From: Dicyema japonicum | Lineage: Eukaryota > Dicyemida > Rhombozoa > Dicyemidae | Direction of reading: 5' to 3' | DNA: 64,000 nt | Assembly (NCBI GenBank): GCA_011109175.1 | Contig: RDEW01000028.1 | Span: forward strand, 281,784 to 345,783 | Shown: piece by piece, positions 58,460 to 64,000 of the stretch | Position numbering within the stretch: the first letter of the stretch is position 1 | How the letters are laid out: the number at the start of each line of letters is the position of its first letter | Notes under the pieces: model-generated | Database searches by the model: none | What the model saw: only the letters and a program-made list of their open reading frames with translations | What the model was told of the DNA's origin: nothing | Made by a program: the position numbers and the translations under genes

Positions 58460-59045
58460 TCCACAAAACTCTATAAGTAGAACTGCAGCTTCCTATATAC
58501 TTATAGCTTACATAGATATACCTTTTAGTACTTTGCTGCAATTCCTTCCCACGTCATTACTATTGGAATAACGAGGACCTTGCAACCAAGCATCTGCTAC
58601 GTCTCGTTTGCAAGTAAATCATACTTCATTTTTTCTCCACCTCCACAGTCTGCAAACAGACGTAATGCCAACTTATATGATAAGGACTTGGCCAGACTCT
58701 TTATCGTGTACTACAATGTATGGTTTATTGTGCTTGATTAGCACCGAGGTACGGATAACACTGTCTACTTTGATTTGGACCTTGGTGTTTTCTGCTACAG
58801 ATTGCACCTTATGAATCCGCATTTTCTGGTGTGGCGAATAACATACTTATTGCATAGTGGGATATGAAGGCTCCTCATTACATCGTTATGCCTCCACACA
58901 TAGTCGTGGCAGAGCATGGATCCGTATCAAGTACATAAATGATCAACCGACATGTTCTTTGACTTACAATGAGTGTGAAAAGAAACTGAACGTACTAAAA
59001 GCTTATCGGGAATATGGAAGATCGGTACTCACCTGGTCATGATGA
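58460..59045 (-). pseudogene. R4-like C-terminal endonuclease remnant
   Basis: Minus strand: SMLCHDYVWRHNDVMRSLHI (58850-58915), then IKVDSVIRTSVLIKHNKPYI and VVHDKESGQVLII (58680-58800), KYDLLANE and LGCKVLVIPIVMTWEGIAAK (58520-58620). This is the REL-bearing end of the same family as at 19.1-22.6 kb (KPD here altered to KPY). It starts about 110 bp upstream of RPS24. Confidence 0.7.
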
Positions 59046-59379
59046 ACGTGTACGGAAATTACATCAAGCCATGTTTCTTCCATATCTTGGAAAAATATGA
59101 GGAAGATCGAGGAAATACAAAAGAGGGCTTTCAGAGTTAAGGAACGGTGGATTTGTGGATAACATCGAACAGGACCGATTTTTCTGGAGGCCCGACTGGA
59201 ATCCAAAATGAAAGAAGGCGGCTCCGTAAATTAGTCAGCCGCCCAGTACAGTCATTCGCAGGCTCGAGGGAGCAATACCAGGCCAAGATGAGGTCTTTAT
59301 TGAACGCATCGGGATCACATGATAATTAGTTTAGTTTTACCGTGGTCCTGGGATCTTAAATAATTCAACTTGCTGCTCT
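59046..59379. other. unassigned sequence
   Basis: Open plus frame 59147-59329 (ERRRLRKLVSRPVQSFAGS...) with no recognisable family. Possibly part of a neighbouring element. Confidence 0.25.
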
Positions 59380-59650
59380 CGTGATTTAAAGCTCATTCCT
59401 ACTAATTATGTGCAAGGAAATACGCTCAATGAGCCAGATCTTCTTTCTTATCCCTTTTCTTCCTTCCTATGGTTTACAATAAAATCAGGGAGCATGATCC
59501 GATCACCAACGATGTCTCGACCGCGAATGGTTTGAAAACGAAATATCCTCTGATGCTTTAATGCTTCTTTCTTTTATGGCTTTCGCCCTCTCTGAGGCTG
59601 ATCCGGAGTGAATTGTCGTCAGCGCTAGGTTGGAGCGGGAGAAGCTTTCC
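59380..59650 (-). pseudogene. REL C-terminal remnant
   Basis: Minus strand VESFSRSNLALTTIHSGSAS then ERAKAIKERSIK parallels VDSLSPSNLSTTATDPGSAS then EKAETLKIKK of the 5.0-kb fragment. An ending CALxERISLHI-like segment precedes 59400. Very decayed. Confidence 0.55.
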
Positions 59651-59775
59651 ACAAAGTAGTATCACAAGGTTTTAATGTTTCGATAATATATACATAGTGT
59701 TCATCCTAGTCCCTGTCATTTATCAATTCGTCCAATGTTAATCTTGGAAGAAACTGTATTGTTTGCTTACATATT

Positions 59776-59985
59776 TTGTTAGTAATTCGTAATGCAAACC
59801 AAAACTTAAGCTTAACACTTGACCTAACCAAGTTAAGTTTTACAGGCACATCTATTTTCTACAAAAAGAGTATTAAAACGCTAATGCTAAAAACTACCGA
59901 AGAGAATGTCGATACTTTGGATGTAAAATTAAGAAATGTAATATTAAATTACTTTGATGGGAAGGAGATTTCTTTCTCGACATAA
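59776..59985 (+). other. unidentified short open frame
   Basis: 69 codons (SLTLDLTKLSFTGTSIFYKK...) in an AT-rich neighbourhood, with no ATG at its start. It could be an exon or chance. No family recognised. Confidence 0.2.
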
Positions 59986-60224
59986 AAAATAATGAATGGT
60001 CACCAATATCGTTTGCTTCGTGAAAAAAGATATTTGGAAAGTAATCTAAGACTAATGATTTTTACTGTCTTGAAAAGACAATCAATTTTATAAAAATTGT
60101 AGTGATCGAAGTATCAAAAATTATTTAAAAAATAGATAGAGAGAATTTTTTCAAACTATAATCTTAAATGGACATAAACGCTCCAAATATAATAATGGAC
60201 AATTACTTTAAATGAGAATAAACC

Positions 60225-60465
60225 ATCATTCAGGAAGACCCAGAGTCACTCTACCCGTGACTCTGAACAAAATCTTAATGGAATTGGAAGAAAACTTAAA
60301 TCTGCAGAAGACCTAGAAGATCTAAGGACAGATGCGCAAAGCAGAGAACGATGGAGACGCCTAGTGAAGCAGATGTTGAAACGTATGGCACAAACGGGAC
60401 CTTAGTTAATATAACGTTCTTTGGTTATGTAAAAGTGCTATTTAATAATAATCCTAAAATTGGGA
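60225..60465 (+). pseudogene. LINE-A 3' end fragment
   Basis: GRPRVTLPVTLNKILMELEE then, after a shift, SAEDLEDLRTDAQSRERWRR corresponds to the LINE-A C-terminus (RGRPRSKLPTALNKDLNRV, DNLDELRSLAFDRGKW). It ends TATGTAAAAGTGC followed by TATTTAATAATAATC. Confidence 0.75.
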
Positions 60466-60574
60466 AACTTTTCTCGAAAATTGCCAACAGGGCGCTGGTT
60501 ACGCATGGCCAGTGGTTACAACTTTACTTTGATTTTTTTACTTTATTGATAAAACAAAATAAAATAAACAAAAA

Positions 60575-60665
60575 GGTCATACTGGGGCCGCCCTGACTGC
60601 GTGGCTATTCTATCTCAGTTTAGGCAACGAGATTCGCTCAAATAACCAGCAGCGCTCACGTGGAT
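60575..60665 (+). repeat. short dispersed repeat, copy 2 of 2
   Basis: Partner of 56330-56425. Confidence 0.6.
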
Positions 60666-60899
60666 CTCCTATTCTTGCAGAAATCGATTCCTCAGTCGAC
60701 TTAAGAATTTCAGCGTCGAAGGCGCAAGGGAACCAGACGTTTAAACCGTGAGCGGAACAAACAAAAAATCATCAGGACTACGTACTTATTTTTTTATGGT
60801 GGCAACCCTAAATTTCTATGATTTCCAGCGTGCTACATACATTATTAGAAAAGTCTGTGAGGTTAGTAAATTTTCGTCTGTGAGGTTAGTCTCGGACCC

Positions 60900-61030
60900 A
60901 GGTCATGATTCTAAGCAACCCGAGGATTAGAAGAGAAGAAAGTTCAGAAGCATTTCGGAGGATCACTTGTTTGTCCCATTTGCTGTTGAGACGTATAAAT
61001 CCTTGGTCAGTAATAAAAGTGAAAATAATA
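60900..61030 (+). pseudogene. REL C-terminal scrap
   Basis: GATCACTTGTTTGTCCCATT encodes DHLFVPF; with the following AVET it mirrors DFLFVPLAVEIS of the 56-kb copy. A 17-bp direct repeat GTCTGTGAGGTTAGT lies just upstream (60853, 60879). Confidence 0.5.
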
Positions 61031-61344
61031 ATATTCGCACTTTCTGAGCAGCCACATCAGTTATCGCTCCCCTCATGCAGAACACACACTTTATTTTAAG
61101 CAAAGAACAGTTGTAATAGCTAATCTAGGTAGGATCAAGGAATGATATTCACTTCTTTGTTTTCTTTTTCTTGGGTGCATGTCCTTTATAGACGATCCGG
61201 TTTCGCAGTGAAGTTTACTAATGACGGCGTCACACGTCAAGCCATTTTCAGTTTCAGTAATAAAACTGAAAATAATTATCTCTTTATAAAACATATATTA
61301 ATATTTTAAAAGTATTTAAATAAAAATAGATAAAATTAATTAAA
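61031..61344. other. AT-rich region upstream of the protease gene
   Basis: No gene supported. AAAACTGAAAATAATTATC (61263) and AAAAGTGAAAATAATAATAT (61015) are similar in the same orientation. The stretch must include any promoter of the gene at 61345. Confidence 0.3.
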
Positions 61345-62495
61345 ATGATTAGCTCAATTTTTGTTGTTATCCTTTTACTTTTTAATTACTTATTTCATCT
61401 AAAATTCACTTCAAATACGAATCAATCAATTATTCATCCAAAAACGATGAGTATTATGGAATCGAATGGAAAAATTTTATAGAAAAATACAGTTAAATTA
61501 ATTTTTATTTTTTTAAAATAAATCATGTTCTGGTTTAGAACTCGAAGTTAGAGAAGCTATTTTTACTGAAAACTTAAGATTTATTGAAAACCACAATTTA
61601 CAAGCAAGGAAAATTTTTGTACGAATTGGGAATTAATCAGTTTGCAGACATGGTTAATTTATAAAATATTTTGTAGACAAAATTCGAAATTAGCAAACCA
61701 ACCAAATTCGACATACATGATAATTTTAATTATTATGATACACTCGAAGAAGAATTATTTGAAGATTTTACAGTCGGAGCAAATGAAAAAAAACTTCCTA
61801 CATCTTTTAATTTTGTAAACCGAAATTGTGTAATTGGCATAAAAAACAGGGTTCTTGTGGTTCATGCTATGTATTTTCAGCAGTTAACGAATGTTTAATG
61901 CATTTAGTTAGCTACATTGGAGTCACATTTGGCAATCAAACGCAATATACTTATATCTATGAGCACACAAGAAATAATTGATTGTTCAAACAATCATGGG
62001 TGCTCTGGAGGTTCTGTCCAAAGAGTGTTTGAGTATATATACAAAAACCGAGGAATTAATTCTGACAAACGATATCCATTTAAGGGATAGGTAATTTTAT
62101 GAATTATATATAGGAGAGTATATGCAAATATAAGGGTCAATCAGATATTTAATTTAATTTGACTGGATAGATTTGTTGAAAATAGTAATGAAAAAAAACT
62201 TTTGCAAGTTTTTGTGAATCATGGTCCTGTTACTATTATGTCTACTAAGAGCTATAGAAGTTATCGAGGAGGTAAATGAAACGTTTTAGGAATATTCAGT
62301 TACAAAGATTGTTCAGATTATCAAGATTACCATGGAATTTCAGTTATAGGTTATGGGGTTTCAAAAGGAAAAAAGTATTGGCTCATAAAAAATTCACGGG
62401 GAAAATCATGGGGAATATCTGGCTACATGAAATTGGAACGCGGAATGAATAACTGCGGATTTCCTCGCTATGCCAATTACCCAATAATCGAATAA
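61345..62495 (+). pseudogene. papain-family (cathepsin L-like) cysteine protease, frame-broken
   Basis: A secreted or lysosomal protease layout: signal-like MISSIFVVILLLFNYLF, an I29 inhibitor propeptide (EYYGIEWKNFIEKY, REAIFTENLRFIENHN, ELGINQFADM), then the mature enzyme with QGSCGSCYVFSA (catalytic Cys 61865-61867; the usual Trp after it is Tyr), DCSNNHGCSGG, DYHGISVIGYG (His 62331) and WLIKNSRGKSWG (Asn 62391). Candidate introns: 61492-61538, 61653-61676 (24 nt), and 62272-62289 (18 nt). About five single-base frame breaks (signal/propeptide, NLQ/GKF, IKN/QGSC, before MSTQEIID, after YPFKG) remain, so it is a pseudogene or the assembly has indel errors here. Confidence 0.7.
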
Positions 62496-63540
62496 TTTGA
62501 TCGTCTAATTAAATAGTTTTGGTTTTAAAGGAAAAAAAATGTTTTGAGTAATTTATTAGTTTTTCATAGTTTCATCTATAATTTTTCTTACTGTGACCCT
62601 CGACAACTGTATTATTAACCACGGATTCTTGAAAAGTAGTTAACGATAACAATTGTTGTATAGCATGAGAACCCATATGGAGTCAAAAAACATTTGGTGT
62701 ATCTGGCTTTGGATGACTCGAAGAAACAGGCAATCACTAAATAATCGTCCCGGATGATGACTATGTAAGTGGCTTCCTAAATTGTGGTCACCTTGCATAC
62801 GTATGAATTGGAAGTGACCATTGACCACGATGCAATTGTATAGGCTAATATTGGATTAAGAAATTGGTGGTATATGGTAATGAAGCATCTAGTATTGCCC
62901 CCAAGGTGTAAGATCTTCGTCGATTCCTTCTCTGCTTCGCGTATTGAATCATCTCCTCGTTCTGATTCCCCAAATGCTGACTCTGAAGAGTGAAGGAAAG
63001 TGAAGAAATATTCTGTCCTTAGAGATAGTTTCCGACTCATCTCAATCGCTTTCGAAACCTCTAGATCGGTTATCATAATCGGTAAAGGAATAATTAAAAA
63101 AAATTGAAATGTGATTACTGAACGACTTAGAGACCTCGTGAAGGCCTATTGTTTACTAAGCGTTTGTACACTGCCCTTGATTTGCTATAATTGTCTTTGA
63201 TTCTGTTTTCGAATAAATAAATTTATCAGAATTTTTTGCAAAATCAATAAAAGTTAGACAATGTCTCCATTATGGCATGCAGGCAATTTTCAATTGTTTA
63301 ACTTTTGTACTTTCATTTATTTTGCGGTTAGATGAAATATTTTGAGATTTAAAATGAAATTATTGGAATAATTTATGACCACAAAAATCCGGCTATTTAC
63401 TATTGAATAAAAATTTGTTGAGGTAATGAGTTTAACCTATCATTTTTGGCAGAAGTTCTCTGGTTGAGATCGGCTTTCCTTTAATTCCCTAATTCAACGA
63501 TCCTCTTTTAGGCCTTCCTTTTTTATTATCAATAAATCGA
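62496..63540. other. stretch without a supported gene
   Basis: AT-rich. The minus frame 62777-63076 (MITDLEVSKAIEMSRKLSLR...) is open for 99 codons, with no family recognised. No repeats matched elsewhere in the window. Confidence 0.3.
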
Positions 63541-63935
63541 CTACGTGTAAGAAGGTTAGAGAGTTGGATCCGAAAATCCCGGAGGTTTTGGCTGCGACTA
63601 TTTTGAAGATAAGGGATTTTATTTCCTTTTTTTAAGAGTTTTTGCTTTCATGGATGAACAGCGGTCAGTGCATGGTTGCTAAGAGATTCCTGTTGCACAG
63701 ATATCCAGTAGTTTAGTTCTCCCGAGATAGATTCGTTTATTCCTTTGTACCTCACGCTCTTTCTATCCCACCGTCGGTAGAAATTGGCTTAAAGTCTTTT
63801 TACGTAATCGCCCTCCATCATCTATAACGCTGTCTCAGGCAAACAATGGACCTAGATGGATGCAAGCTCTCATTCGTATTGAGTCATTGTCTAGAAATGT
63901 GCCTAGTGATGTGTATGAAGAATCCTGAGCCACGA
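63541..63935 (+). pseudogene. possible pogo/Tc5-type helix-turn-helix fragment
   Basis: GRNWLKVFLRNRPPSSITLS at about 63775-63835 resembles the G.DWxxxFLKRxPxLS segment of CENPB/Tc5-type DNA-binding domains in pogo-superfamily transposases. It is preceded by VRELDPKIPEVLAATILKIR. Multiple frame changes. It may belong to an element related to the DDE fragment at the left edge. Confidence 0.3.
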
Positions 63936-64000
63936 ATCTGTCTCATTTATTAATGCAAAAGAGAATGCATGGATATCGATTAATTTATGTTTGATAACTT

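Noticed and set aside
58608-59042. Plus-strand frames near 58.6-59.0 kb
   Set aside because: The minus strand carries R4-like residues (DYVWRHNDVMRSL, HNKPYIVVHDKE). The plus frames are shadows.

Overview
The window is eukaryotic and repeat-dominated. Five host genes can be read through spliceosomal introns that are nearly all 21-29 nt long. Each gene becomes one uninterrupted frame only when these introns are removed, and every spliced length is a multiple of three. Introns this small, together with animal-type genes (AMPK alpha, a WDR36/UTP21 protein, ribosomal protein eS24, an ANKRD45-like ankyrin protein) and a diverse set of metazoan retroelements, suggest a tiny-intron animal such as a dicyemid mesozoan (Dicyema-like). 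The species is inferred, not shown.

Layout. 1-17.5 kb is a graveyard of transposons. It holds a pogo/Tigger fragment, an almost intact retroelement with a PHD finger, reverse transcriptase and restriction-like endonuclease (called PHD-RT-REL here), and a LINE with a YADD motif (called LINE-A here). It also holds Tc1 and hAT remnants with nested insertions. 17.6-18.4 kb is a five-exon ANKRD45-like gene. 18.4-23 kb holds REL and R4-like debris. 23-34 kb holds an RTE element, further fragments and a small two-exon gene for a predicted secreted protein.

About 18 kb (15.926-33.954 kb) is duplicated in tandem as 33.955-47.107 kb. The second copy carries two internal deletions and slight divergence. 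A short retroelement insertion present only in copy 1 has its empty site preserved in copy 2.

47-49 kb is more LINE-A, split by a jockey-type insertion with a 13-bp target-site duplication. 49.07-53.72 kb is the host-gene core: WDR36/UTP21 (12 exons) followed only 79 bp later, on the same strand, by AMPK alpha (15 exons). 53.8-57.2 kb has a tRNA-like pol III sequence, dispersed repeats, and REL and jockey fragments. At 57.3-58.35 kb a tentative unidentified gene runs convergently into RPS24. 58.4-61.1 kb holds R4-like, REL and LINE-A scraps. 61.3-62.5 kb is a papain-family protease gene with several frame breaks. The right edge has little that is recognisable apart from a possible pogo-type helix-turn-helix.

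The genes do not form one pathway. They are housekeeping functions (ribosome biogenesis, ribosome, energy sensing) in compact islands between transposon-filled stretches. All calls are by eye, without database searches.
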